From an uncultured Lachnospiraceae bacterium (GTDB taxonomy: Bacteria > Bacillota > Clostridia > Lachnospirales > Lachnospiraceae): a stretch of DNA of 42,566 bases. Position 1 is the first letter of the stretch. Each line of letters starts with the position of its first letter. The stretch spans positions 1 to 42,566 of the forward strand of contig CAMWUL010000024.1 of the NCBI GenBank assembly GCA_947177445.1, in the 5' to 3' direction. Below, in pieces: positions 1 through 8,735 of the stretch. Both the position numbers and the translations under genes were made by a program. Under the pieces are notes generated by a model, which saw only the letters and a list, made by a program, of their open reading frames with translations, ran no database searches and was not told the DNA's origin.

Positions 1-2
1 GC

Positions 3-2723
3 ACAAAGCAGAAGGCACTGAATTCAAAGACAATAAAATGGGAACATAAATTCCTGATTTCTCTGGTAAAGCTCTCTCTGGCGGCCCTGATCGGGCTGGG
101 AATCTGCGGCGCGGCCGCCGGGCTGGGCGCCTACAAGGGAATCCTCTCCACCACCCCTGTCCTGCGATTGGGCGATGTGGTGGCGGTAGGGGAAGCCACA
201 GTCGTCTATGACTGTATGGGAAATGAAATCGATCAGTATGTGAGCGCTAATTCCAACCGTCTGCGGGTGGAATCCATGGACGAGCTGCCGGACCACCTGG
301 GCAAGGCCTTCGTAGCCATAGAGGACGAACGTTTTTATCTCCACAACGGCATCGACTTCAAGGGCATGGGCCGAGCCGTCTGGAGCTTCCTGGAATCAGG
401 AGGCAATGCCACTCAGGGCGCCAGCACCATCACTCAGCAGCTTTTGAAGAATACGATTTTTACCGAATGGACCTCCGAAGGAAAAAACTGGATCAAAAAG
501 TTTAAGAGAAAATTCCAGGAGCAGTACCTGGCTCTGGAAATTTCCAAGGTCTATACCAAGGATCAGATCCTTCTGGAGTATATGAACGCCATCAATCTGG
601 GACAGAATACCCTGGGAGTGGAAGCGGCCTCCAAGCGTTATTTCGGTAAGTCCGCCAGCGATCTGACCGTGTCCGAAAGCGCTGTCATCGCCAGCATCAC
701 CCAAAATCCCTACAGAAATAATCCCATCAGCTTCCCGGAGAACAATGCCAGACGACGGAAAAGCTGCCTGGACAAAATGCTGGCGCTGAATTTTATTACT
801 CAGGCTCAATATGACGAAGCTATTGCCGATACTGATGCAGTATATGAGCGTATCGGTCATCACGATATTGACTACAGAAGCAGCACAACCACTACATCCG
901 GTTCCTATTTTTCGGATGCATTGTACGAACAGGTAAAGAAGGATCTGGTGGCGGTCGCCGGATATAGTGACAGCACGGCGGAAAAGCTTCTGACCTCCGG
1001 CGGGCTGCGCATCGAATCCACTCTGGATCCCACGATTCAGGCCATAGCTGACGAGGAAGTCGCTAATCCCGACAATTTCCCCGAAAACGTAAAATGGTAT
1101 CTGGATTACGCTCTTACCATCACAAAGCCCGACGGGGAAAAGGTCAATTACAGCAAGGAAAACATGATGTCCTGGTTTAAAGCCAACAGTGACAGAAATT
1201 TCAATCTGATCTTTACGTCCCAGGATGCCGCCTATGAAGCAGCGGATAACTACCGCGCCGCCATGATGGCTGAGCTGGGCATGACGGAGACAGAGGACAA
1301 CTATTCCGAAAGCATCTCCATGACGCCCCAGCCCCAGATCGCTCTTGTGGTGGAGGATCAAAAAACCGGCTATGTAAAGGCTATCGTGGGAGGCCGCGGT
1401 ACAAAGGAGGGACGGCGTACTCTGAACAGAGCCACCACCTCCACCCGCTCTCCCGGATCCACCTTCAAGGTGCTGGCCTCCTTTGCTCCTGCTCTGGACA
1501 GCGCGGGACAGACCCTGGCCACCGTATATAACGACGCACCCTTCAACTATGACACAGGCACTCCCGTCAACAACTGGTACAACTCCGGCTACAGAGGGAT
1601 CCAGTCCATCCGGGATGCTATCCGGGAGTCGCTGAACATTATCGCAGTAAAAACCTTGACCACCATCACTCCTCAGCTGGGCTATGACTACCTGATCAAT
1701 TTCGGCTTTACCACCCTGACCATGGGCACCCAGATCGGCAACGAGGTCTACACCGATGTGAACCAGACCCTGGCCCTGGGCGGCCTGACCAACGGTGTCA
1801 CACCCTATGAGCTGAATGCGGGTTATGCTGCCATTGCCAACAACGGCGTATATGTGGAGCCCAAGCTTTACTACCGCGTTCTGGATTCGGACGGAAATGT
1901 GATCCTGGATAACACCAATCCCAAAACACGGCAGGTGTTAAAAGAAACCACCGCCTATCTGCTCACCGACGCCATGGAGGATGTGGTGGTTTCCGGCACC
2001 GGAACCAGCGTGAATTTTAACCGCTCCATGGCCATTGCCGGAAAAACAGGCACCTCCACCGCATACCGCGACGTGTGGTTCGCAGGCTATACGCCCTACT
2101 ATACCTGCTCCGTATGGACAGGCTACGACAATAATATTCCCATGAACAGCAGCCGAAGCAATAACGAGACCAATATCTCCAAGATTCTGTGGCGCGCTGT
2201 GATGGAACGGATCCATGAGGAGCTTCCCAACGAATCCTTTGAGATGCCCCAGGGACTGGTGAGAGCTTCTGTATGTACCCAGTCGGGAAAGCTGCCGATA
2301 CCGGGATTGTGTCCTACCAGAAGCGAACTGTTCGCAGAGGGAACTGTTCCCCAGGACAGCTGCCAGGTGCATTTCCAGGGCGAGCTTTGCAACTATGACC
2401 TTCTGCCGGCCAGCCCCGAATGCCCCTTCCGGGTTCCCGGCACCACAGTCCTTCCTCTGGTGGAAGATCCCTCTCTGGCCAAGGGTTCCACCACTATTGT
2501 AAACAATCCTGACGGTACACAATCCGTGAATGTACCCGCAGAAAATTATGAGAGCTACCGGTGCCAGCATAATGCCGAATTCTTTGCAAACCCGGATTAT
2601 GAAGCCATTCTGGCGGCACATCAATGGGAGATCGATCAGCGAAATGCGGCTGCCGCTGCCGCGGCTGAAGCCGAGGCCCTGCAGCAGCAACAGCAGCAAC
2701 AGCAGGATCCGCCTCCTCAATAA
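3..2723 (+). CDS. Class A penicillin-binding protein, PBP1A type (5' end outside window)
   Basis: Bifunctional peptidoglycan synthase, acting at the outer face of the membrane: glycosyltransferase (GT51) plus transpeptidase. The reading frame is open to the left edge. A membrane segment is encoded at about 50-130, so the true start lies upstream of the window and the TTG at 168 is internal. The GT51 motif with its catalytic Glu (codon 321-323, EDERFYLHNG) is followed by TITQQLLKN. The transpeptidase motifs are STFK (active Ser codon 1458-1460), SLN near 1630, and KTG at 2043-2051. The C-terminus ends in an Ala-rich stretch and a run of eight Gln before DPPPQ. It is convergent with the next gene and ends at a strong bidirectional terminator. 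Family assignment is secure; the exact PBP1 paralogue is inferred. Confidence 0.95.
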   Translation, partial: TKQKALNSKTIKWEHKFLISLVKLSLAALIGLGICGAAAGLGAYKGILSTTPVLRLGDVVAVGEATVVYDCMGNEIDQYVSANSNRLRVESMDELPDHLGKAFVAIEDERFYLHNGIDFKGMGRAVWSFLESGGNATQGASTITQQLLKNTIFTEWTSEGKNWIKKFKRKFQEQYLALEISKVYTKDQILLEYMNAINLGQNTLGVEAASKRYFGKSASDLTVSESAVIASITQNPYRNNPISFPENNARRRKSCLDKMLALNFITQAQYDEAIADTDAVYERIGHHDIDYRSSTTTTSGSYFSDALYEQVKKDLVAVAGYSDSTAEKLLTSGGLRIESTLDPTIQAIADEEVANPDNFPENVKWYLDYALTITKPDGEKVNYSKENMMSWFKANSDRNFNLIFTSQDAAYEAADNYRAAMMAELGMTETEDNYSESISMTPQPQIALVVEDQKTGYVKAIVGGRGTKEGRRTLNRATTSTRSPGSTFKVLASFAPALDSAGQTLATVYNDAPFNYDTGTPVNNWYNSGYRGIQSIRDAIRESLNIIAVKTLTTITPQLGYDYLINFGFTTLTMGTQIGNEVYTDVNQTLALGGLTNGVTPYELNAGYAAIANNGVYVEPKLYYRVLDSDGNVILDNTNPKTRQVLKETTAYLLTDAMEDVVVSGTGTSVNFNRSMAIAGKTGTSTAYRDVWFAGYTPYYTCSVWTGYDNNIPMNSSRSNNETNISKILWRAVMERIHEELPNESFEMPQGLVRASVCTQSGKLPIPGLCPTRSELFAEGTVPQDSCQVHFQGELCNYDLLPASPECPFRVPGTTVLPLVEDPSLAKGSTTIVNNPDGTQSVNVPAENYESYRCQHNAEFFANPDYEAILAAHQWEIDQRNAAAAAAAEAEALQQQQQQQQDPPPQ

Positions 2724-2729
2724 TCGCGA

Positions 2730-2779
2730 AAAACAAAAACACCATGGCTCAGCACATGAAGCCATGGTGTTTTTGTTTT
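2730..2779. terminator. Bidirectional Rho-independent terminator
   Basis: A perfect 20-bp stem (2730-2749 pairing with 2760-2779) encloses a 10-nt loop. The stem base is A-rich on one side and T-rich on the other, so it works in both directions. It lies between the convergent PBP gene and the small minus-strand gene. Confidence 0.93.
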
Positions 2780-2785
2780 GCCGTA

Positions 2786-3064
2786 TCAAAGCCCCTTCAA
2801 TTCATTGATGCGTTCCTGCAGCTCCTTCACACCGTTCATGGCATTATGAATCGCCCGGCACTGCTTTTCAAAGGGTTCCTCCGGCATTTCGCCGTATTGC
2901 TCAAAATATATCTTTCCTATCTCCACATAATTTTTCCGGATCACCTCTTCGCATGTGGAAATCTGGCCCTTCAAGGTGAGGATCTCCGCAGTTTCCTTGG
3001 CCTTTTCGGCTACTTCCTTCCCCTTGGAAGAAATTGTATCTCCCAGCTTTTCAATAAAATCCAT
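2786..3064 (-). CDS. Small coiled-coil protein, unknown function
   Basis: A 92-residue charged protein with no signal peptide or membrane segment. It is almost entirely predicted helix: a Lys/Glu/Ala-rich first part (KGKEVAEKAKETAEI) and a C-terminal heptad-like helix ending KELQERINELKGL. The start is supported by an AGGAGGT site 7 nt upstream (3071-3077) and a good SigA promoter at 3100-3128. I do not recognise a named family. It resembles short cytoplasmic helical proteins common in Clostridia that sometimes carry a C-terminal zinc ribbon; no Cys pair of that kind is visible here. It is monocistronic and shares a divergent promoter region with the next gene. Function unknown. Confidence 0.8.
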   Translation of the reverse strand: MDFIEKLGDTISSKGKEVAEKAKETAEILTLKGQISTCEEVIRKNYVEIGKIYFEQYGEMPEEPFEKQCRAIHNAMNGVKELQERINELKGL

Positions 3065-3099
3065 AAATTTACCTCCTGGTTCCGCTTCTTTTTTATATC

Positions 3100-3128
3100 A
3101 GTATAGACCAAAAAGAGATTTATGTAAA
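3100..3128 (-). promoter_or_regulatory. SigA-type promoter for the small coiled-coil gene
   Basis: On the minus strand, TTTACA (3123-3128) and TATACT (3100-3105) are separated by 17 bp. The start codon lies about 36 bp downstream of the -10 box. Confidence 0.75.
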
Positions 3129-3145
3129 GACCGGTAACATTCACA

Positions 3146-3175
3146 TTGCGTTCTATGGTGCAGATATGGTATACT
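3146..3175 (+). promoter_or_regulatory. SigA-type extended -10 promoter for the 96-residue gene
   Basis: TTGCGT (3146-3151) and TATACT (3170-3175) are 18 bp apart, with TGG directly before the -10 (extended -10). The predicted start near 3182 leaves a leader of about 28 nt before the ATG at 3210. Confidence 0.75.
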
Positions 3176-3209
3176 TATATTAGAATAACATTTTTACAAG
3201 GGGAGAAAA

Positions 3210-3500
3210 ATGGAACATCCGATATACACTGCTTTAAAGGTCAATAATGAAATTGAACTATGTGAAATTTCCGACATGGACTGCAAAAGAATGATTGAAA
3301 AACGGCTTCTTCAGGAACGCATCTCCTACTATATTCATTGGCTCAAGCCCACCCTGTTTGGCCGCAGGAAAAACGTCTGCATCATCTGTGTCAATGAAAA
3401 TGAAAAGGAGAAGGCGGAGGAGATCGCTCGATCCGTATGCGATGAAAAGGGCTACCCGGTAAAGTTCCTGTTCAAAAGGATGCCCAATCAATACCTGTAA
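3210..3500 (+). CDS. Small protein, unknown function (96 aa)
   Basis: I do not recognise this protein. It has a good ribosome binding site (AAGGGGAG, about 6 nt before the ATG) and its own extended -10 promoter, so it is very likely real. The sequence is soluble and mixed alpha/beta: a first half with IELCEISDMDCKRMIEKRL, then a basic patch (LFGRRKN), a beta strand with cysteines (VCIICVNENEKEKAEEIA), and a basic C-terminus (FLFKRMPNQYL). The strand-helix-strand arrangement resembles a small regulatory or DUF2007-like fold, but that is only an impression. It is convergent with thiN, with only 16 bp between the two stop codons and no visible terminator. Confidence 0.75.
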   Translation: MEHPIYTALKVNNEIELCEISDMDCKRMIEKRLLQERISYYIHWLKPTLFGRRKNVCIICVNENEKEKAEEIARSVCDEKGYPVKFLFKRMPNQYL

Positions 3501-3516
3501 GCTTCCGCCTGTGTCC

Positions 3517-4170
3517 TTATCCTGCCGCGTACTGGATCATGCAGGCCAGAGCGCCGTCCCTGACGGATATGACTGCCTGCTCTCCGATAAATTCATTGCT
3601 GATGCCCACAGGGAAGTCATTGCTGACCACAGCATCGCTCAAGAGATACTTCATGCCTTTGATATATACGCCTGTTGATCTTTCGACCAGGGAAAACAGG
3701 GACAGGCGGCCTTTCATATTTTCACGAAAGGTTATTTCTTCGTTCCGGAGAACCAGTATCATGCCCGTCCCTTCCAGCAAATAGCCCACGGCTCCCTGCT
3801 TCTTCAGGTACAGCAGGCATTGTATATTGGCCAGCGTATGATCCAGACGGCCTCCGCATCCCCCATAGATTCTGAAATCCCTGTATCCCCGCTGCAGCCC
3901 TGCCTTCAGGGCCGCCAGCATATCCGTATCATCCTTTTCCCGCGGCAGCCGAAGAACGCGATCCGGAGAATGCTTCTCCAGATCGGCAATGCTTTCCGCT
4001 TCCTCTCTGCTCACCGAATCAAAGTCACCCAGAATCAAATCCGGCTCCAGCTCTAAAATCCGACAGTAATCAGCCCCTCCGTCCACAGCGATCACAAGAT
4101 CCTCCGCCTCTCTCCCAAGCTCTCCCACTGTCAGATCTCCTGCTCCTATTACAATGCATTTTCCTCTCAC
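3517..4170 (-). CDS. thiN: Thiamine pyrophosphokinase
   Basis: Transfers pyrophosphate from ATP to thiamine, giving the cofactor TPP (cytoplasmic, thiamine salvage). The 217-residue length is normal for the family. Visible motifs are VDGGADYC, then LILGDFDSVS (metal/ATP-binding acidic cluster, residues about 45-54), and RIYGGCGGRLDHTLANI, the TPK signature in which Arg/Asp contact thiamine. The C-terminal part is the beta-sandwich thiamine-binding domain. The start is GTG at 4170, with AGGAGAG about 4 nt upstream. It lies 66 bp downstream of the MutS-like gene and is probably co-transcribed with it. I see no TPP riboswitch nearby. Confidence 0.93.
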   Translation of the reverse strand: MRGKCIVIGAGDLTVGELGREAEDLVIAVDGGADYCRILELEPDLILGDFDSVSREEAESIADLEKHSPDRVLRLPREKDDTDMLAALKAGLQRGYRDFRIYGGCGGRLDHTLANIQCLLYLKKQGAVGYLLEGTGMILVLRNEEITFRENMKGRLSLFSLVERSTGVYIKGMKYLLSDAVVSNDFPVGISNEFIGEQAVISVRDGALACMIQYAAG

Positions 4171-4236
4171 AATACTCTCCTTTTCGAACCTCTTTTCAAC
4201 ATTGCCCCCTGCCGCACTCCATTTTACAAGTCCGGT

Positions 4237-5925
4237 TTACGCCCCCTGCCAGTCTCCTGTCTCCAGGAAATGCTCCGCCTGGGCAGTGGCTCTTTCGATA
4301 ATCCTTTCGTCGTATCCCATCAGCTCCAAAAGCCGGATGGCATTGCGGGTGGAGGCTTTTCCTGTCATCAGGCGGTAATTGAAGAATACGTCTCCGTCCC
4401 GTACCTCCTCCTCAAAATGATAATTATCGAAATCCTTCTTTAAAAGCTCTGTGAGCTCGATATCATGCGTAGCCGCAAAGCAGAGAATTCCCGCGCTCCC
4501 CAAAGACATCAAAATCTGAGTGGAGGCGGCAATCCTTTCCACCGTATTGGTTCCCCGCAAAACCTCATCCACAAAGCACAGCACCGGCCTCTCCCCTGCC
4601 GCCGCAGCGTCCAATATCCGCTTCAGAGCCCGGATCTCCACAATATAATAGCTCTCTCCGCTCCCCATGTCATCCCGCAGAGCCATGGATGAGTAAATAT
4701 AGAAAAAGGATGCCCTGTAAGCCGCTGCCATGCAGGTGTTGATGGATTGCGCCATTATAGCGTTCAGCGCCACCGTTTTTAAAAAGGTGGATTTTCCTGA
4801 GGCGTTGGAGCCGGTGAGAAGCACGCCTCTCTTTGCTGTGATACAGTTTTTTACAGGCTCCTTCAAAAGCGGATGGTACCCCTCGCGAATTGTGATCTCC
4901 TGTCTGTCTGTGAACTCCGGCCTGCACCACCCTCCCTCTCCCACAGACTGTCGGAAGATCCAGATGGAGACCGCCGTCTCCAGAAACCCTGCTGTGCCGA
5001 TCAGGGCGTCCACATCCTCAATATGCCCCCTTAAAACTCGCAGCATACTGTTGAACTTGATCAGGTCCACATGAAAAACCATGCGGATATAATCCATGAA
5101 AATGCTGAGAATATCTCCTGATGCGTTCCCTCTGTTTTCCGCCATGACCCAGAAGGAATTGCGCCGCATGCCCTGCAGCCTGCTCCTGTGGCGCCGAATA
5201 CACTCCAGCTCTTCACTGCAGACCGGAATGTGGATTTTTTCAATCTGCCCGCAGACGGCCTGGAGCCGCATCACATAGGCAAAACTGACAATATAGGGAT
5301 CGATTTCTTTCTTTTCTTTAAAATAGCTGATAATGTTATAGATTGTCAGCACCACAATCCCTATGACCGCGGCAGAAAAATAGACCCACAGCAATCCGAT
5401 CAGAGGAAAGTACAGAAAATCCAGCACATAATGCTTTCTGTTGGAGCGCTCCCCCAGGAAATTCAGATTTTCTATATAGTCATAAAGAGAAAACTTTCCT
5501 GTATGCCCCAGCTTCCGCATCTGAAGCTGTACCTTGACTCTCTCATCGGGATGATCCCCGAAAAAAGCCACCACCTCTTCCAGATGCTCCAGCTCCTGCC
5601 GGTTCTGCCCGGGACTTCTAAGTGTATGATATAAATACTCCTCCCCCGACGCGGAAAAAGTATAATCCATTCGTTTAAAAATTTCATCCATCCCCAAGTC
5701 GTTCCAGGTGATATCGTCGATCTGCCCCGGTTTCCGATGTCGGAGGTAGTAGCTTCCCAGCTTGGCAAACCGCTCCAGAGAATAATCCTTCTGAAAGAGG
5801 CTCTCATAATCCTCATACAGCCTTCTGGTAAATTTTTTTTCTTCCTTTACGGCGCGGTACCCTTCCAGAATCAGAATTGCCGCCACAATGAGTATAGACA
5901 CAACGATCATTAAAACATATTCCAT
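4237..5925 (-). CDS. Membrane-anchored MutS-like ATPase
   Basis: A 562-residue protein carrying only the MutS core/ATPase end, not the mismatch-recognition domain. Membrane segments are seen at residues about 3-20 and as a pair near 168-202. After a helical lever-like region comes Walker A (GSNASGKST, 372-380), an SxGES-type dimer loop (DDMGSGESYY), Walker B (LCFVDEVLRGTNT, acidic pair 453-454) and the switch His (ATHD, about 487). This is the domain order of MutS-family ATPases that lack the clamp-sliding mismatch domain. Known relatives are of unclear function; the membrane anchors argue against general mismatch repair. GAGGAA lies about 9 nt upstream of the ATG. The gene begins just after the terminator of the purine permease. 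Confidence 0.88.
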   Translation of the reverse strand: MEYVLMIVVSILIVAAILILEGYRAVKEEKKFTRRLYEDYESLFQKDYSLERFAKLGSYYLRHRKPGQIDDITWNDLGMDEIFKRMDYTFSASGEEYLYHTLRSPGQNRQELEHLEEVVAFFGDHPDERVKVQLQMRKLGHTGKFSLYDYIENLNFLGERSNRKHYVLDFLYFPLIGLLWVYFSAAVIGIVVLTIYNIISYFKEKKEIDPYIVSFAYVMRLQAVCGQIEKIHIPVCSEELECIRRHRSRLQGMRRNSFWVMAENRGNASGDILSIFMDYIRMVFHVDLIKFNSMLRVLRGHIEDVDALIGTAGFLETAVSIWIFRQSVGEGGWCRPEFTDRQEITIREGYHPLLKEPVKNCITAKRGVLLTGSNASGKSTFLKTVALNAIMAQSINTCMAAAYRASFFYIYSSMALRDDMGSGESYYIVEIRALKRILDAAAAGERPVLCFVDEVLRGTNTVERIAASTQILMSLGSAGILCFAATHDIELTELLKKDFDNYHFEEEVRDGDVFFNYRLMTGKASTRNAIRLLELMGYDERIIERATAQAEHFLETGDWQGA

Positions 5926-5964
5926 ATCATAAATTCCTCAATTCATATTCCTGCGGGATGATTC

Positions 5965-5993
5965 AAAAGACGGACGGCAAAAAGCCGCCCGCC
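5965..5993 (-). terminator. Rho-independent terminator of the purine permease operon
   Basis: A 10-bp GC-rich stem (5969-5978 with 5984-5993, two G-U pairs on the minus strand) with an AAAAA/TTTTT loop is followed on the minus strand by TTTT (5965-5968). It sits directly after the permease stop codon region. Confidence 0.85.
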
Positions 5994-6008
5994 TTTGGGT
6001 TTCGAAGA

Positions 6009-7376
6009 TCAAAGGAAAATATACTTTAAAATAAACAATACCGTGAGCACATACATAAGAATGCTCACCTTTCCCTTGGCCTTACCCGAGCACAGGTGCA
6101 GGATCGTCCAGGAGATAACGCCTACGGCAATTCCCTCGGAGATGCTGTACATCAGCGGCATGGAAAGAATGCAAAGGAATGCGGGAATAGCTTCCAGCAT
6201 ATTCTCCCAGTTGATCTTGGCCACCGATGCGATCATATAAAAGCCCACGATGATCAGAGCCGGCGCCGTGGCGAAGGAAGGAATGGTCAAAAACAGAGGC
6301 GACAGCACCATGGATACCAGAAACAGAAGTCCGGTGGTCACAGCGGTCAGACCCGTTCTTCCGCCCTCGGTAACGCCGGAAGCGCTTTCCACATAAGTAG
6401 TGGTGGTAGAGGTACCCAGTATGGCGCCTGCGCTGGTGGCGATGGCGTCTGCCAGAAGAGCTCCCTTGATCCGGGGAAGCTTTCCGTCCTTATCCAGCAT
6501 GTTGGCCTTGGAGGATACGCCGATAAGAGTTCCCAGAGTATCAAAAATGTCAACAAACAGGAATGCGAAGATTACGACGATAAATTCTGTTATGTTTTTC
6601 AATGCGCCGAAATCCGCCTTAAACACCTGTCCGAAGGTGTTTCCCAGAGGCGAAAAGTCCAGTGTGAAAAACCTTGTGGGGATCACGGAATACATTCCCA
6701 GATCCGGATTGGGCTTGTAGAAGCCCACCAACTCGCAGAGGATTCCCAGCACCCAGGTGATCAGGATGCCGAAAAGGATGCCTCCCTTGACCTTCTTGAT
6801 GAGAAGAAAGCCTGTGATCAGCACACCGATCAGGGCAAGCAGAGCGCCCATACCTATGGAGCTGAAGTCTGTCTTAAAGTTCTGGTAGGTCACCAGCGTG
6901 GAATCATTGTTCACCACGATCTTGGCATTCTGAAGACCGATAAAGGCGATAAACAGGCCTATGCCGGCGCTGACCGCCGCCTTCAGCGTCATGGGAATGG
7001 CATTGAAGATAGCTTCCCGGACATTGGTCACGGACAGAATGATAAAGACGAGCCCTTCTACGAATACCGCCAACAGCGCAATCTGCCAGGAATAACCGTA
7101 GGTCAGTACTACAGTATAGGCAAAATACGCGTTCAGACCCATACCCGGAGCCAGGGCAAACGGATAGTTGGCGAGAAACGCCATCAGGCAGGTGCCCAAA
7201 AAGGACGCCAGCGCCGTCGCCAGGAGAACCGCCTGTGCATCCATTCCCGACGCGGAAAGGATGTTGGGATTTACAGCAAGAATGTACGCCATGGTCATAA
7301 AGGTAGTGATACCGGCCATGACCTCGGTCTTTACATTCGTGTTGTTCTCCTTGAGTTTGAAGAATTTCTCTAACAT
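6009..7376 (-). CDS. NCS2 family (AzgA-type) purine base permease
   Basis: Proton-driven uptake of hypoxanthine/guanine/adenine-type bases across the cytoplasmic membrane. At 455 residues with about 12 hydrophobic segments it has the usual size for AzgA/PbuG transporters. Typical sequences are MAGITTFMTMAYILAVNP near the N-terminus, NYPFALAPGMGLNAYFAY (TM3 hairpin), FLFVDIFDTLGTLIGV, and the TSAGAILGTSTTTTYVESASG signature region of the AzgA subgroup. AGGAGGGAG lies just before the ATG. It is the last gene of a salvage operon, 60 bp after the amidohydrolase, and ends in a clear terminator. The exact base preference cannot be read from sequence. Confidence 0.93.
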   Translation of the reverse strand: MLEKFFKLKENNTNVKTEVMAGITTFMTMAYILAVNPNILSASGMDAQAVLLATALASFLGTCLMAFLANYPFALAPGMGLNAYFAYTVVLTYGYSWQIALLAVFVEGLVFIILSVTNVREAIFNAIPMTLKAAVSAGIGLFIAFIGLQNAKIVVNNDSTLVTYQNFKTDFSSIGMGALLALIGVLITGFLLIKKVKGGILFGILITWVLGILCELVGFYKPNPDLGMYSVIPTRFFTLDFSPLGNTFGQVFKADFGALKNITEFIVVIFAFLFVDIFDTLGTLIGVSSKANMLDKDGKLPRIKGALLADAIATSAGAILGTSTTTTYVESASGVTEGGRTGLTAVTTGLLFLVSMVLSPLFLTIPSFATAPALIIVGFYMIASVAKINWENMLEAIPAFLCILSMPLMYSISEGIAVGVISWTILHLCSGKAKGKVSILMYVLTVLFILKYIFL

Positions 7377-7436
7377 TTTTTCTCCCTCCTGTGTAAGTTG
7401 TTTATAGAACCGTTTATTGTGAAGCGATCACAGGGC

Positions 7437-8735
7437 TTATGCGCCGGTGATACGCCTTACAATCCTGCCGCACCGGGCATATATCTCCTCCGGACTCTCC
7501 CCCACATTGAACTCGCCGTCCCGGTAGCGGATCCTGCCGTTGATCATCGTCATGCGCACATTGGACTTGCTGCCGCTGTACACGATGTTTTTCGGTATAT
7601 TATGAAGGGGCTGCATATTGGGCTGATGAAGATCCAGAAGAATCAGATCCGCCAGCTTCCCTTCCGCCAGAATATCCGCATCCTCCAGTCCCATGGCCCC
7701 GGCTCCGTTCACCGTAGCCATTCTCAGCACTTCCGCCGCATCCAGACTGGCGGCGTCCTTTTCCCGGACCTTGCTTAAGCCTGTGACCAGAAACATCTCC
7801 CGGAACATGTCCAGACAGTTATTGCTGGCCGGTCCGTCCGTTCCGATGGCTACGGGAATCCTCCTTTTCTCAAACTCCGCAACTGGGGCAATACCGCTGG
7901 CCAGCTTCAGATTTGAAGCCGGATTGGTCACCGCGTACAGGCCCCGTCTCTCAAACACCTCCATATCCTGATCCGTCATATGGACGCAGTGGAAGCCTCC
8001 TCCGCCATATTCGAACAGGCCCAGAGAATCCAGAAACACTGCGGGCGTGGTTCCATACCTTTCCCGGCACTCCGCTGCTTCCCTTTCGGTCTCCGCCAGA
8101 TGGGTATATATGGGCGCTTTATATCTGTGCGCCAGCTCTGCCGCCTGTTCCAGCAGTTCTCTGGAGCAGGTGTATTCCGCATGGAATCCCAGCTGATAGC
8201 TGATCAGGGAATCTGCGCCGTTCCATTTTTTATATTCCTCCTCCGCCTGTTCTATGGAGGAGCTGAAATTATTCAGGCCGCTGGTAAGCACGCACCGCAT
8301 CCCCGTGTCCATACAGGCCGCCGCCGTGGTATCCGGTGTCAGATACATGTCAAAAATCGAGGTGATTCCGGAGGTAAGATACTCCAGTACTGCCAGCCTG
8401 GTAAGATGATAGATATCCTCTCCGGTAAGCCTGGCCTCATAGGGAAACACCTTTTCGTTCAGCCACTGCTGCAGGGGCACATCGTCCGCGAAGGATCGCA
8501 GAAAGGTCATGGCAGAATGGGTATGTGCGTTCTTAAAGCCCGGCATCAGCAGATTCCCTTTGCAATCCATCTCAATATCCCAAAAGATCCGGGGAAGAAA
8601 CTCCTCTTTATCCCTCTGCTCCGGCTGCCGTCCCACATAGACGATCCTGGAATCCTTTACCCAGACCTCCCCGTCAAAAACAGGCCTGTCCTTCTCCATA
8701 GTCAATATTTTTGCGTGATACAGCCGGATATTCAT
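7437..8735 (-). CDS. Amidohydrolase family nucleoside/base deaminase (MtaD/SsnA-like)
   Basis: A metal-dependent hydrolase of the ATZ/TRZ/MtaD subgroup, 432 residues. Zinc-site elements are visible in order: PGFKNAHTHSAMTFLR (HxH after strand 1), GFHAEYTC, IYTHLAETEREA, then GTDGPASNN (catalytic Asp). The family removes amino groups from 5'-methylthioadenosine, S-adenosylhomocysteine, 5'-deoxyadenosine, guanine or related rings. Position in an operon with purine nucleoside phosphorylase, cytidine deaminase and a purine permease supports a purine substrate, so an adenosine-derivative deaminase is the favoured guess. The start overlaps the cdd stop by 4 bp, with GGAGGAGG upstream inside cdd. 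Exact substrate not determined. Confidence 0.85.
   Translation of the reverse strand: MNIRLYHAKILTMEKDRPVFDGEVWVKDSRIVYVGRQPEQRDKEEFLPRIFWDIEMDCKGNLLMPGFKNAHTHSAMTFLRSFADDVPLQQWLNEKVFPYEARLTGEDIYHLTRLAVLEYLTSGITSIFDMYLTPDTTAAACMDTGMRCVLTSGLNNFSSSIEQAEEEYKKWNGADSLISYQLGFHAEYTCSRELLEQAAELAHRYKAPIYTHLAETEREAAECRERYGTTPAVFLDSLGLFEYGGGGFHCVHMTDQDMEVFERRGLYAVTNPASNLKLASGIAPVAEFEKRRIPVAIGTDGPASNNCLDMFREMFLVTGLSKVREKDAASLDAAEVLRMATVNGAGAMGLEDADILAEGKLADLILLDLHQPNMQPLHNIPKNIVYSGSKSNVRMTMINGRIRYRDGEFNVGESPEEIYARCGRIVRRITGA

Noticed and set aside
168..2723. PBP start at TTG 168
   Set aside because: The frame is open to the window edge and encodes a membrane helix before 168, so the gene is cut at its 5' end.
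6096..7373. Long plus-strand open frame of 425 codons opposite the purine permease
   Set aside because: Composition is His/Gln/Arg-rich and unlike a protein; it is a mirror of the real permease gene. The same reasoning removes the long frames opposite spoIVA (10489-11769), the channel-like gene (12070-13041), rarA (15116-16285) and smc (36838-38043).
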